Shown here piece after piece: positions 31,620-40,591 of a stretch of DNA of 64,000 nt (positions within the stretch are counted from its first letter, which is position 1; each line of letters starts with the position of its first letter). The notes under the pieces are model-generated. The model was not told the DNA's origin. It ran no database searches and saw nothing but the letters and a program-made list of their open reading frames with translations. A program made the position numbers and the translations under genes. The DNA is from Flavobacteriales bacterium (GTDB lineage: Bacteria; Bacteroidota; Bacteroidia; CAIKAF01). The stretch is taken from NCBI GenBank assembly GCA_026418175.1, contig JAOABX010000008.1:1-64000 (forward strand). The letters run 5' to 3'.

Positions 31620-32675
31620 ATGATTAGGGACGTAATCAGAAACGCCATTGCCTTAGAGAATATACTACTTATTTTATTTTCTTTTAATCAAATCATTTAT
31701 TATGCACAACCTACATGCGACATTCACCCAGCATCCAGCCTTACTTTAAAATTTTTTTGTGATAGTTTGATTACCAGAAGTTCTTCTCAATTTACATATC
31801 AATTGAAAAATGAGCAGGGTGCTATTGTATATTACATCAGTATTCAGAAACCCAGCGGAAATCCGTCATCCTCAGATTCTGTTTTTTCTTTTTTGCATCA
31901 ACAATACCAAAAACCTTGGAATAATTTAGTGTTTTCGCAAAAAACAACTTCCTGTAACTTTTTACCTTCCAATCGTATATTCAAATTTCAAGTAAAAGGT
32001 ATTGCAGAAGGGAATAATGCATCTTATGTTCGCGAAATGGCATATGTAAAAACCTTGAAATATGATCTTGTGTTTGATATTATTTATGCTGCCGGCACAA
32101 ACTACCGAACATGGAATGATGCAATTCTTCAAAGTATAAAGGATGATCAAAATCTTGAATATACGCATGAAGAAACAAATTTTAATATCAAGACATCCAT
32201 CCCATATCTAAAAATTCAGCAAGATTTATTAGATAATTATTTGAAGAGAATCATCATCTTCATTACACTGAATGGGCAGCCCGATATAGAAAATTATAAA
32301 AACAAACCGTATCTGATATTACAGGATATTACACATAAGCCTCATGCATTAATACATATTCATGACAGTTTAAAGAAAGAAGTAGAAATAAATCCGAATA
32401 CGCTGTTGATAGATTCAGGCATTAAAAAAGATTTACCCATGTTGTTTTCATCACGAGAAGCATACTTTTTACGCTATAAAACAAAATTGATTGATCGCCT
32501 TCGTATTGTGGGTGATCAGCAAGTGGAGGAATGGTTAATTGAAACCGATCGTGGAATTAAATTACATATTGGTTTTTACTTTCCATGCGAAATTGGATTA
32601 TCCGATTGTTTTCAAGAAAATCCACTTTATTACAAAGTTTTTGAATCTTTGTTGAAAGATATATCTATTAAATAA
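31620..32675 (+). CDS. Hypothetical exported protein
   Basis: 351 residues with a hydrophobic N-terminal stretch (about 10-29, ALENILLILFSFNQIIYYAQ) that looks like a signal peptide ending near AQPTCD. The rest is soluble and mixed in structure, with three cysteines near the N-terminus and two at the end (PCEIGLSDC) that could form disulfides. I recognise no family or motif. It precedes trmD by six bases and is divergent from the subtilase gene, from which it is separated by a palindrome. Cotranscription with trmD is likely but says little about function. Confidence 0.7.
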   Translation: MIRDVIRNAIALENILLILFSFNQIIYYAQPTCDIHPASSLTLKFFCDSLITRSSSQFTYQLKNEQGAIVYYISIQKPSGNPSSSDSVFSFLHQQYQKPWNNLVFSQKTTSCNFLPSNRIFKFQVKGIAEGNNASYVREMAYVKTLKYDLVFDIIYAAGTNYRTWNDAILQSIKDDQNLEYTHEETNFNIKTSIPYLKIQQDLLDNYLKRIIIFITLNGQPDIENYKNKPYLILQDITHKPHALIHIHDSLKKEVEINPNTLLIDSGIKKDLPMLFSSREAYFLRYKTKLIDRLRIVGDQQVEEWLIETDRGIKLHIGFYFPCEIGLSDCFQENPLYYKVFESLLKDISIK

Positions 32676-32681
32676 TCAACA

Positions 32682-33356
32682 ATGCATATTGATATCATCA
32701 CAGTTTTGCCGGAATTATTACATAGCCCGCTACATCATTCCATTATGCAGCGAGCACAAGATAAGGGCTTGGTAAATATCAATACCATTGCATTGCGTGA
32801 TTATGGATTGGGTGCTTACAAACAAGTGGATGATTATCCATACGGAGGAGGTGGTGGAATGGTGATGCGTTTAGAGCCATTGGCAGCTTGCATGGATGAT
32901 TTGATGAAAAAACGAAGCTATGACGAAATCATTTATCTTACCCCAGATGGAGAAACCCTAAATCAATCCATGGCCAACGGTCTCAGTCTAAAACATAATT
33001 TGTTATTGATATGTGGCCATTACAAAGGCATAGATCAACGAATACGGGATGTGTATGTTACCAAAGAAATCAGTATAGGTGATTATGTACTCAGCGGCGG
33101 GGAGTTAGCTGCTTGTGTATTGGTAGATGCCGTAGTGCGATTAATACCCGGTGTACTTAGTGATGAAATGTCTGCTTTAAGCGATAGTTTTCAGGATAGA
33201 TTATTAGCTCCGCCGGTTTATACCCGCCCGGAAGAATGGCGGGGCTTAAAAGTACCGGATGTTTTACTTAGCGGAAATGATAAATTAATTGCTGAATGGC
33301 GTTTGGAACAATCAATCAAACGAACCAAAGAAAAACGGCCGGATTTAATGGAATAG
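32682..33356 (+). CDS. trmD: tRNA (guanine-37-N1)-methyltransferase
   Basis: Makes m1G37 next to the anticodon, which prevents +1 frameshifts. The 224-residue protein has the SPOUT trefoil-knot motifs [22 protein letters not shown] and [13 protein letters not shown]. Length is normal. It is separated from its usual partners rpsP, rimM and rplS, none of which are in the window. Six bases separate it from the preceding unknown gene. The 3' end is convergent with the M1 peptidase gene, and a weak AT-rich hairpin (33377-33383 with 33398-33404) lies between. Confidence 0.96.
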   Translation: MHIDIITVLPELLHSPLHHSIMQRAQDKGLVNINTIALRDYGLGAYKQVDDYPYGGGGGMVMRLEPLAACMDDLMKKRSYDEIIYLTPDGETLNQSMANGLSLKHNLLLICGHYKGIDQRIRDVYVTKEISIGDYVLSGGELAACVLVDAVVRLIPGVLSDEMSALSDSFQDRLLAPPVYTRPEEWRGLKVPDVLLSGNDKLIAEWRLEQSIKRTKEKRPDLME

Positions 33357-33404
33357 ATGTTAATGTAATAACTTAATGATAATTTTATTTATTTGATATT
33401 ATCA

Positions 33405-35747
33405 CTATTTTTTACTTCGTTGCATTGGATTAGGTGGAGTTTGCCCCATCCCTTTTTCCTTTACTTTAAATAAATCAATGCGTGATTTAATTTCTGTCTG
33501 CGGCCAGTAGTTGTTTTTTTCATCAATATCGGCTGTTTCACGAAATGGATCCAGTTGTATAGATACTACTGGTTTATTTTTGATGAATGTTTTAACTACT
33601 TTTTGTTCATTCTTTCGCCACACATAGGCACTGATGCGGTCAATTTCTGATGTTCCATCTGCATAATTCCATTGAATTATCAACGGCATAACCAATCCGC
33701 CCTTATTGCTTAAGAATAATTCATAGATGAATTTGTTTTCATAGGCTTTAAATTCTGCTTCACTAAGTACTTCGTAGTTTTCAAAGTAATTTTCAACAAA
33801 GGTAAAACTGCTGTCATTTTCCGGATTGTAGTAATAATAAAAGTCACGAAGGCTGGTATCAGTATCTACCAAAAATTTCATACCACTTTGTTTATTTCGT
33901 AAACGAGTAATATGGATGAATTTGTCGCGATAATTGGGCTTGATAAGGACAGTATCAATGTTTACCGGCAGAGTATCTTTGCGATTTAATTGATACGTTT
34001 TTACGCTGTCTAAAGAAATATCTACCGGTTGTATATCAAAAAACCAACCTCTCCAAAACCAGTCTAAGTCAACACCGGAGGCATCTTCCATGGTACGGAA
34101 AAAATCAGCTGGAGTGGGGTGTTTGTATGCCCATCGCTTGGCATATTGTTTAAATGCAAAATCAAATAATTCGCGACCCATGATGGTTTCGCGAAGAATA
34201 TTCAGTGCTGTAGCTGGTTTTCCGTAGGCATTTGCGCCAAAGTTGATAATATTTTCACTGTTGGTCATGATAGGTTCTAATTGATCTTTGGGCAGGCGCA
34301 TGTAGTCTACAATTTTATGTGCCGGGCCACGGGATGAAGGATAATTATTATCAAATTCCTGTTCGGTAAGAAATTGAACAAAGGTGTTTAATCCCTCATC
34401 CATCCAGCTCCACTGCCGTTCATCACTGTTAATAATCATAGGGAAGAAGTTATGCCCCACTTCATGAATGATGACGCTTATCATGCCGTATTTGGTTCGC
34501 TCACTATAAGTGCCGTCAGGTTCTGTACGTCCATAATTAAAGCAAATCATGGGATATTCCATGCCGTTGGATGCTTCTACACTTATTGCTACCGGATATT
34601 GATAGGGTACAGTGTATTTGGAATACGTACGTATGGTGTGGGCAACCACTTTGGTGGAGTATTTACGGTATAATCCGTAGGCTTCTTTCGGATAAAAACT
34701 CATACACATTACCCGTTTACCATAATTTTCTATACCCATGGCATCCCAGATGAATTTTCGAGAACTACCCCAGGCAAAATCACGTACGTTTTCTGCTTTA
34801 AATTCCCAGGTTTTAAACCGATCTTTTACAGGATTCTTTTCTTTGGCTTTAGCTTCTTCCAATGTAATTATTTCGATGGGTTCTGTTGCAGTTTGTGATT
34901 TGTTCCAGCGTTCCAGTTCAGTTTTGTTCAGCACTTCTTTAATGTTTACACACGTGCCGGTTGAAGCCACTACATGGTCAGCAGGAACGGTCATTCGTAC
35001 TCTGTAATTTCCAAACGGTAAGGCAAATTCTCCTCGTCCTGTAAATTGTTTGTTGTTCCAACCTTGAAAATCGCTATACACGCAAAGGCGTGGAAACCAT
35101 TGGGTAATTGTAAATAATGCATTGCCATCGTCCATCATTTCGTAGCCTCCTCGGCCACCAATTTTCATGCGTTCTGGAATTTTGTATTTCCACTTCACAC
35201 GGAATGATATTTTTGATTTGGGGGCTAGTGGTTCAAGCAGATCAATTCGCATCATGGTATAGTTAATGGTGTAGGGTAGTGGATTGCCTTTGGTATCAGA
35301 TACACCTAGTATTTGAACTCCATAGCCATTCAACATAATTTTTGGATCCAGTCGTTCGATGGAGGAAGTGGTCGCAGGTTTAGCCATGCGGTTGGAATCA
35401 AAAAAGTTGCTTTCTGCTTCCGGATGATGCTGGTTTTCGTCTAATTGTAGCCAAAGGTAATCAAGTGCATCGGGTGAATTATTGAAATAAGTGATTACTT
35501 CTTCACCTTCCAACATCAAGTTGATTTCATCTAAACGACACTGAATATCATAGTCTGCTCGTTGTTGCCAGTATTCATGTCCGGGAGCTCCTGATGCTGT
35601 ACGAAAAGAGTTGGGATCAGGCAAGATGGTACCCAGTTGTTCAAATTTATTACCGTGATTAGAACCTGGATTATTTTGAATATTCTGGCCATTAATTACT
35701 AAACATGCAAAAGCGCAACAGGCAGGCAATAAAAGGTGTTTTTTCAT
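33405..35747 (-). CDS. M1 family metallopeptidase (aminopeptidase)
   Basis: Exported zinc aminopeptidase of about 780 residues. It has a signal peptide, an N-terminal beta domain and the catalytic domain, with the zinc motif HEVGH (about 428-432) and the third ligand Glu about 19 residues on (WMDEGLN), plus the GAMEN-like exopeptidase motif NGMEYPM (about 394-400). The C-terminal part (about 560-780) is beta-rich. ATG 35747 is chosen over the in-frame TTG 35753. It lies nine bases after hupE-like, so both are in one operon. The substrate is unknown. Confidence 0.9.
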   Translation of the reverse strand: MKKHLLLPACCAFACLVINGQNIQNNPGSNHGNKFEQLGTILPDPNSFRTASGAPGHEYWQQRADYDIQCRLDEINLMLEGEEVITYFNNSPDALDYLWLQLDENQHHPEAESNFFDSNRMAKPATTSSIERLDPKIMLNGYGVQILGVSDTKGNPLPYTINYTMMRIDLLEPLAPKSKISFRVKWKYKIPERMKIGGRGGYEMMDDGNALFTITQWFPRLCVYSDFQGWNNKQFTGRGEFALPFGNYRVRMTVPADHVVASTGTCVNIKEVLNKTELERWNKSQTATEPIEIITLEEAKAKEKNPVKDRFKTWEFKAENVRDFAWGSSRKFIWDAMGIENYGKRVMCMSFYPKEAYGLYRKYSTKVVAHTIRTYSKYTVPYQYPVAISVEASNGMEYPMICFNYGRTEPDGTYSERTKYGMISVIIHEVGHNFFPMIINSDERQWSWMDEGLNTFVQFLTEQEFDNNYPSSRGPAHKIVDYMRLPKDQLEPIMTNSENIINFGANAYGKPATALNILRETIMGRELFDFAFKQYAKRWAYKHPTPADFFRTMEDASGVDLDWFWRGWFFDIQPVDISLDSVKTYQLNRKDTLPVNIDTVLIKPNYRDKFIHITRLRNKQSGMKFLVDTDTSLRDFYYYYNPENDSSFTFVENYFENYEVLSEAEFKAYENKFIYELFLSNKGGLVMPLIIQWNYADGTSEIDRISAYVWRKNEQKVVKTFIKNKPVVSIQLDPFRETADIDEKNNYWPQTEIKSRIDLFKVKEKGMGQTPPNPMQRSKK

Positions 35748-35756
35748 AATCAATCA

Positions 35757-36347
35757 TCATTCAAACAAGGCCGGTATTCGTTCTGCCATTATTAGCATAG
35801 CAACTCCTGAAACAGCAGAAGTGATATAAAATTTCCATCTTTCTGGCCTTATACCGGCAACACGGGTTAAAAATAAAGAAAATAACATTATTCCAATTAC
35901 AATAATTGCTTGTCCGGCTTCAATTCCAAGATTAAAAAATAACAAGGGTAGTACAATGGATGTTTCATTGCCCAGCATTGAACGAAGTAAGGTTGAAAAC
36001 CCCATGCCATGTATAAAACCAAAAATCAGGGCCATGCTATAAGATAAATAGATGTTTTGATTTGTAATATTAGTAATTTGACGAAGGTGGTTAAAACAGG
36101 TAATTACAATGGTTACAGGAATCATGAATTCAATCAGGGGTGAAGGAATTCTGAGTATGTTAAATACACTCAATGCTAGTGTAATGGAATGGCCAATAGT
36201 AAAAGCCGAAATAAGAATGAAAATTTTTTTCCAGTCTTTTAGTTCATACACTCCACATAATGCCAGCAAAAAAAGCATGTGGTCATATCCATTCCAGTCA
36301 GCAATGTGTTCCATACCTGTACCAAACCAAAGTGAAAATTCATCCAT
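35757..36347 (-). CDS. HupE/UreJ family membrane protein
   Basis: 196 residues with about six membrane segments. The family metal-site motif is present near the start (MEHIADWNGYDHMLF, H-x(5)-G-x-D-H), and the second motif appears as FGFIHGMGFS. HupE/UreJ proteins are linked to nickel or cobalt uptake in hydrogenase and urease clusters, but neither enzyme is encoded here; instead it is cotranscribed with a zinc peptidase and divergent from a DUF6702 gene. ATG 36347 is 20 bases from that gene. A TTG at 36368 would be a longer start overlapping it. Confidence 0.82.
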   Translation of the reverse strand: MDEFSLWFGTGMEHIADWNGYDHMLFLLALCGVYELKDWKKIFILISAFTIGHSITLALSVFNILRIPSPLIEFMIPVTIVITCFNHLRQITNITNQNIYLSYSMALIFGFIHGMGFSTLLRSMLGNETSIVLPLLFFNLGIEAGQAIIVIGIMLFSLFLTRVAGIRPERWKFYITSAVSGVAMLIMAERIPALFE

Positions 36348-36367
36348 ACGTTGTATTTTTACATGCA

Positions 36368-36886
36368 ATGAAAAACAAGTTTACACTTTTTTGGTTGATC
36401 TTGAGTTTTATTTTTTGCACGCAGCAATTGCATGCTGAACACTTTTTTCATCCATACTATGTAAGTATTACTGAAATTAGAATTGATACCCGCGAACAAA
36501 CCCTGCAAGTGAGTTGCAGAATGTTTATGGATGATTTAGAAGAGGCAATATCTAAACTGTATGATTTAAAAGTTGATATACTGACTTCCATTCGATTTCA
36601 ATCATTAAATGATGTTTTTTTTCAGTACATAAGGCAGCACTTATCCATACAAATAGGGGGAGTTTTTCAACAACCTCAAATGCTTGGTTATGAAATAGAA
36701 GAAGAAGCTGTTTGGTGTTATTTAGAATTAAAAAATATGAAAGAAACAGGACCAATAAAAATAATAAATACAATATTGTATGATTTCATTCCTAGCCAAA
36801 CGAATATAATACACTGCTATTATAATGGCGTTCGAAAAAGCTTAAAACTAGTAAACCCCGAATCAAAAGCGATGTTTGAGTATTAA
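36368..36886 (+). CDS. DUF6702 family exported protein
   Basis: 172 residues with a signal peptide (MKNKFTLFWLILSFIFCTQQLHA), then HFFHPYYVSITEIRID, the conserved opening of DUF6702 proteins, and a single soluble domain. The function of the family is unknown. The frame opens at 36260 inside hupE on the other strand, but the ATG at 36368 gives a clean signal peptide. Only 20 bases separate it from the hupE start, so the promoters of both genes must overlap coding sequence; TATTTTTA at 36354-36361 could be its -7 element. Confidence 0.75.
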   Translation: MKNKFTLFWLILSFIFCTQQLHAEHFFHPYYVSITEIRIDTREQTLQVSCRMFMDDLEEAISKLYDLKVDILTSIRFQSLNDVFFQYIRQHLSIQIGGVFQQPQMLGYEIEEEAVWCYLELKNMKETGPIKIINTILYDFIPSQTNIIHCYYNGVRKSLKLVNPESKAMFEY

Positions 36887-36914
36887 GAAAAATAAATCCT
36901 AAATTATTTTAAAT

Positions 36915-36941
36915 GAACAAGAATGAATCATATTCTTGTTC
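36915..36941. promoter_or_regulatory. 10-base-arm inverted repeat upstream of the TonB-plug barrel gene
   Basis: GAACAAGAAT (36915-36924), seven bases, then the exact complement ATTCTTGTTC (36932-36941). It is not followed by a T-run, so it is a poor terminator. It lies 10 bases before TAAACTTG (36952-36959), a near match to the -7 element, so it covers the -33 region and fits an operator better. Confidence 0.5.
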
Positions 36942-36973
36942 TGCAACATGTTAAACTTGCTCAAAATTTATAC

Positions 36974-39379
36974 ATGAATAAACTTTACAAAATATTTCTA
37001 TATGCAGGTATTTTTTTGCAGAGTAACTTGTTTGCTCAGTATGCTATTACTGGCAAAGTAACCACATGGGATGGAGCTGTTGCAGAATTTGCCAATGTGT
37101 TAGTAGTAAATATTGCTGATACATCACAGTTTGTAGGAACAGTTGCTGATATCAATGGAAAATTCGAATTTTCTGGTATTCGGTTTCAGCAGGTATATAT
37201 CAAAGCATCCCTAATAGGGTATGCTTCTGCACGTAGTGAGGCTATTTTATTACCTCACCATGAATTTGTTAACTTGATATTGATACCAGTAGCTACTGAT
37301 ATTGAAGAAATCAGCATTGTAGCATTTAAACCCAAAATAGAAATTGAGGCTGGTAAAACAACACTTAATGTAGATAATTCAACCATCAGTACCGGACTGA
37401 ATGCAATGGAACTGATTCGAAGAATACCTGGTGTTTTTGTGGATAATGATGGTAATATTTCTATCAAAGGAAAAAGCGGTGTGAATATTTACATTGATGA
37501 TAAACCTACCTATATGAGTGGTAGAGAATTAAAAAATCTACTCAACAGTTTACAGGCATCCAATATTGAAAAAATAGAAGTGATGAATCAGCCGGGTGCA
37601 GCCTATGACGCGCAGGGGAATGCAGGAATTTTAAACATTAAACTGAAAAAGAAAATGAACTTAGGGTTTAATGGTACCCTGGATGCATTTTATGGCCAAG
37701 GCATTTATCCAAAAGCAGGAGGCTCATTTACATTTAATTATGGTAAGGGCAAATGGAACTTTAATGGTTCTTATGCCTATAATTACAGGAAGGGGTTAAT
37801 GGAAACCAGTATGGAACGTGCCATAGGCAATGCCTCGTATGCAAGAAGATACACTGGCGTATCACAGGATCATTCACACATGGCAAAATTGGGATTTGAT
37901 TACGATATCAACAAAAAACGGAGTATAGGCTCATATGGAAATTTTACCGGAACACATAACGATTGGAAGGGAGGGGGTAGGGCCATTTTTTCAGATGCGT
38001 TGAATACTGTAGTTGATTCAGTAAATATTACGGAGGACTATACGCCCTGGTCATCTTACAATATTCAGTTAAATATAAATAGTCAGTGGAAGATAGATAC
38101 CAATGGACAAAAATTAATGTTGAATGTGGATGGAGGAACATTTCGGGAAAATACACGAGGCGATTACCGTTTTTTTTACTTGTTAGGCAACGGCGATACA
38201 GCGCGAACAGTTCCAAATGTATGGTACACCCAAACACCTCAACTATATCTTGTTTCTGGTAAGCTGGATTATATTCATCCTAATTTGCTAGGATTTCAGG
38301 TTGAAGCAGGGTTAAAAAGCAGTTACGTAAGCAACGATGGACCTGTGGAATTCAAAACACGCGATTCATTGAATAATGAAGTGGTTATCACTAATCAAAC
38401 CAATCATTTTTTGTATTTGGAAAACATCAATGCCATCTATATTTCCATAAAACGAAATTTTAAAAAGTGGAATTTTCATGCTGGTCTGCGTGGTGAGCAT
38501 AGCAACATTACTGGCAAGCAAATCATTACTTCTCAGTTAAACAAACAACAATACTTCAGTTTATTTCCTACAGCCGGCATATCATATATACCCAATGAAA
38601 ATCATAACTTATCGTTATTATATTCCCGTCGAATAGACCGTCCATCTTATGGAGAATTGAATCCGTTTGTATATGTTTTGGATAATTTTAGCAGCTACCA
38701 AGGTAATCCCAACTTAAAGCCTGAATTTTCTGAAAATTTTGAATTAAATTATACATTATTTCAAGCATTATCATTCAACACAACCTATAGTTTAATTACG
38801 GATGCATCCAGCGAAATATTTTTTGTGGATTCCCTCAACCCGGAACGATTGATATTTTCATCAGGAAACATTGGAAGGGTACATAATTTTTCTTCAGGTG
38901 TAACACTTTCAATGTCTGTTGGAAATTGGTTGTTTATGATGGTAAGTGGCAATGCAATATACAATAACTTTAAAGATACATTATTAAACATTGCTAATGA
39001 AGGATGGTATGGGATGTTCAGCGGATATATTGAATTTTATCTTCCGATGAAATTTACTATGGAATTAAATGGTTATGTTATGACATCCATGCCTGATGGG
39101 CAGCAATTATCTAAACCAATGGGTGAAGTTAGTGCCGGAATCTCTAAATCATTACTTAAAGATCAGATGAAAATAAAATTCAATGTGAGTGATATTTTTC
39201 GGACCACACAATGGCGGGCATTTGGGATATCACCAAGTGGAGAAAGTTTTTATAGTACATACTGGTGGGATAGTCGGGTATTTACTTTTTCTATAAGCTA
39301 TAAACTGGGTGCCGGCAATCGCGAATTTACCACTAAAAAAGATAGTTTATTTGACCGCGTAGGAGGAGGAAGAAACTAA
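36974..39379 (+). CDS. TonB-plug outer membrane beta-barrel protein
   Basis: Outer membrane protein of 801 residues: signal peptide (MNKLYKIFLYAGIFLQSNLFAQ), carboxypeptidase-regulatory-like domain (about 25-105, ITGKVTTWDGAV), a plug-like domain (about 120-220, ELIRRIPGVFVDNDGNISIKG) and a long barrel of the OMP_b-brl_3 type (about 230-790). It lacks the long C-terminal signature of classical SusC proteins, and no SusD partner is near. The substrate is unknown; siderophore, metal or peptide uptake are possible. ATG 36974 is preferred over 36923. The 3' end is two bases from the convergent XRE gene. Confidence 0.85.
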   Translation: MNKLYKIFLYAGIFLQSNLFAQYAITGKVTTWDGAVAEFANVLVVNIADTSQFVGTVADINGKFEFSGIRFQQVYIKASLIGYASARSEAILLPHHEFVNLILIPVATDIEEISIVAFKPKIEIEAGKTTLNVDNSTISTGLNAMELIRRIPGVFVDNDGNISIKGKSGVNIYIDDKPTYMSGRELKNLLNSLQASNIEKIEVMNQPGAAYDAQGNAGILNIKLKKKMNLGFNGTLDAFYGQGIYPKAGGSFTFNYGKGKWNFNGSYAYNYRKGLMETSMERAIGNASYARRYTGVSQDHSHMAKLGFDYDINKKRSIGSYGNFTGTHNDWKGGGRAIFSDALNTVVDSVNITEDYTPWSSYNIQLNINSQWKIDTNGQKLMLNVDGGTFRENTRGDYRFFYLLGNGDTARTVPNVWYTQTPQLYLVSGKLDYIHPNLLGFQVEAGLKSSYVSNDGPVEFKTRDSLNNEVVITNQTNHFLYLENINAIYISIKRNFKKWNFHAGLRGEHSNITGKQIITSQLNKQQYFSLFPTAGISYIPNENHNLSLLYSRRIDRPSYGELNPFVYVLDNFSSYQGNPNLKPEFSENFELNYTLFQALSFNTTYSLITDASSEIFFVDSLNPERLIFSSGNIGRVHNFSSGVTLSMSVGNWLFMMVSGNAIYNNFKDTLLNIANEGWYGMFSGYIEFYLPMKFTMELNGYVMTSMPDGQQLSKPMGEVSAGISKSLLKDQMKIKFNVSDIFRTTQWRAFGISPSGESFYSTYWWDSRVFTFSISYKLGAGNREFTTKKDSLFDRVGGGRN

Positions 39380-39381
39380 AA

Positions 39382-39789
39382 TTATTCTAACAATTCAAAA
39401 TCATCAAAGGATTCTGCTTCCGAAGATTTATTCTCTGATTTAGGCTTTCTTCGCTCCACTTTTACTTCAGTTTTAAATAATGGCTCCGGTTTAAACTTTA
39501 GCAATTCGGTAAGGTCTGTACGCAATGCATGGGCAATTTCCATCAACGTATCAATAGTAAAATTATGTTTCCCGCTCAACCATTTACTAATCTCTGATGG
39601 CGATTTTCCCATCAGGGCTGCAAATTCTGATTTGCTGATTCCTTTATTTTTTAGCAGAGCTTCAATATTGTTAGCCAGGTTGAATTTGGTTTCTACCCTG
39701 ATCTTTTCTATTTCCTGCATCTCTTGTAAAAGGTTTTTCAACAGATTACCTTTAAAGAGATTTTTACCAGATTTATTATTCTTAATCAT
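39382..39789 (-). CDS. XRE family helix-turn-helix regulator
   Basis: 135 residues with a Cro/CI-type helix-turn-helix in the middle (about 38-95: LANNIEALLKNKGISKSEFA, MGKSPSEISKWLSGKHNF, MEIAHALRTDLTEL). A basic N-terminal arm precedes it and a charged, Glu-rich tail (about 105-135, SEAESFDDFELLE) follows. It resembles HigA-type antitoxin domains, but no toxin gene is adjacent. The start lies 27 bases from a TACCTTTG promoter element, and the shared region with the divergent phasin-like gene holds three palindromes. Regulation of itself and of that gene is a good inference. Confidence 0.85.
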   Translation of the reverse strand: MIKNNKSGKNLFKGNLLKNLLQEMQEIEKIRVETKFNLANNIEALLKNKGISKSEFAALMGKSPSEISKWLSGKHNFTIDTLMEIAHALRTDLTELLKFKPEPLFKTEVKVERRKPKSENKSSEAESFDDFELLE

Positions 39790-39815
39790 ACACGTTTATA
39801 AACCTAAATCTTTGC

Positions 39816-39823
39816 CAAAGGTA
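39816..39823 (-). promoter_or_regulatory. -7 promoter element for the XRE regulator
   Basis: CAAAGGTA on the plus strand, that is TACCTTTG read toward the regulator gene, 27 bases before its ATG. A TGTCA motif (39840-39844) and the first ACTT-NN-AAGT palindrome (39854) lie upstream of it. Confidence 0.6.
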
Positions 39824-39853
39824 TAAAATCAGTCATCCATGTCAGTTTATTTT

Positions 39854-39987
39854 ACTTAAAAGTTAAAAAACATGACAAGTTTCTGACAAAAAGTCAAGAA
39901 TGTCAGTTGTTTGGCAGTATTGTCATAATAGTATTTAACTTATAAGTAAAATTTATTATTGATTATCAATTATTTAAACTTAAAAGT
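39854..39987. promoter_or_regulatory. three ACTT-NN-AAGT palindromes, probable operators
   Basis: ACTTAAAAGT at 39854-39863, ACTTATAAGT at 39938-39947 and ACTTAAAAGT at 39978-39987. Each has inverted ACTT/AAGT half-sites with a two-base AT centre. Between and beside them lie TGACA or TGTCA pentamers (39840, 39873, 39884, 39901, 39921) in both orientations. All are in the 292-base gap between the XRE regulator and the phasin-like gene. The last palindrome lies just upstream of TTTG (39992) and TATTTTTTG (40011-40019), a near-consensus promoter toward the phasin-like gene. Confidence 0.6.
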
Positions 39988-40081
39988 GAAATTTGGCACA
40001 GGTGTTTTTTTATTTTTTGCATGGCTTTTGAAAGTGTCATGCCAGCAAACATTTATTATTAACCAAATAAAAAAAACAATT

Positions 40082-40411
40082 ATGGAACAATCATTGAAAA
40101 ATTTCCTGTATGCCGGTGTTGAATTAGCCGCTGCTATGTCTGAAAAGTTTGAAGCCAGTGTGAATGAACTGGTAAAAAAAGGTAAAATCTCTGCTGAAGA
40201 AGGAAAGAAAATGGTAGATGAGTTTTTGAGCAAAAGCGAATCCAAAGCAGCTGATTTTGAATCGAAAGTAAAAGAATTTACAAGCAAATTCAAGAAGAAA
40301 ACTGAGGAAGAGCAATTGGAAGAATTAAAAAAACAGGTAGCAGAATTAGAAGCTAAATTGGGTAAAAACAAACCAGCTCCAAAAGCAACAACTGCTGCTT
40401 CAAGTAAGTAA
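40082..40411 (+). CDS. Phasin-family-like coiled-coil protein
   Basis: 109 residues, very rich in Lys, Glu and Ala. A short amphipathic start (MEQSLKNFLYAGVELAAAMS) is followed by a helical, coiled-coil-forming body with SVNELVKKGKISAEEGKKM, typical of phasin/PhaI-like proteins, and an Ala/Pro/Thr tail (KPAPKATTAASSK). Phasins coat polyhydroxyalkanoate granules, but no PHA synthase is in the window, so the name shows fold and not role. The ATG at 40082 is preferred over the longer frame that opens at 39959 inside the operator region. A strong terminator follows. Confidence 0.75.
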   Translation: MEQSLKNFLYAGVELAAAMSEKFEASVNELVKKGKISAEEGKKMVDEFLSKSESKAADFESKVKEFTSKFKKKTEEEQLEELKKQVAELEAKLGKNKPAPKATTAASSK

Positions 40412-40449
40412 TTTGAGCAAGCATAGTTTAGATTTAGATTAGATTAGAA

Positions 40450-40482
40450 GAACGGGTTCCATCAAAAGGAGCCCGTTTTGTT
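40450..40482 (+). terminator. intrinsic terminator after the phasin-like gene
   Basis: AACGGGTTCC (40451-40460) pairs with GGAGCCCGTT (from 40468, one G-U pair), loop ATCAAAA, then TTTG. It ends the one-gene transcript. Confidence 0.8.
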
Positions 40483-40552
40483 TATTATAAATATTTTAGA
40501 AAAAAGTTCCATTTTTATTTTCGATAACTATTTAAGCACACCCTATTTTTGA

Positions 40553-40560
40553 TACTTTTG
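40553..40560 (+). promoter_or_regulatory. -7 promoter element for ubiB
   Basis: TACTTTTG, a TAnnTTTG match 31 bases before the ubiB ATG. A second match, TATTTTTG at 40544-40551, overlaps it by one turn. Which one is used cannot be told. Confidence 0.5.
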
Positions 40561-40591
40561 CACGGCTAGCCATCAAACAGGCTTCCAACCC

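Noticed and set aside
39382-39789. Toxin-antitoxin system
   Set aside because: The regulator resembles HigA, but neither neighbour is a toxin: one is a TonB-plug barrel, the other a phasin-like protein.
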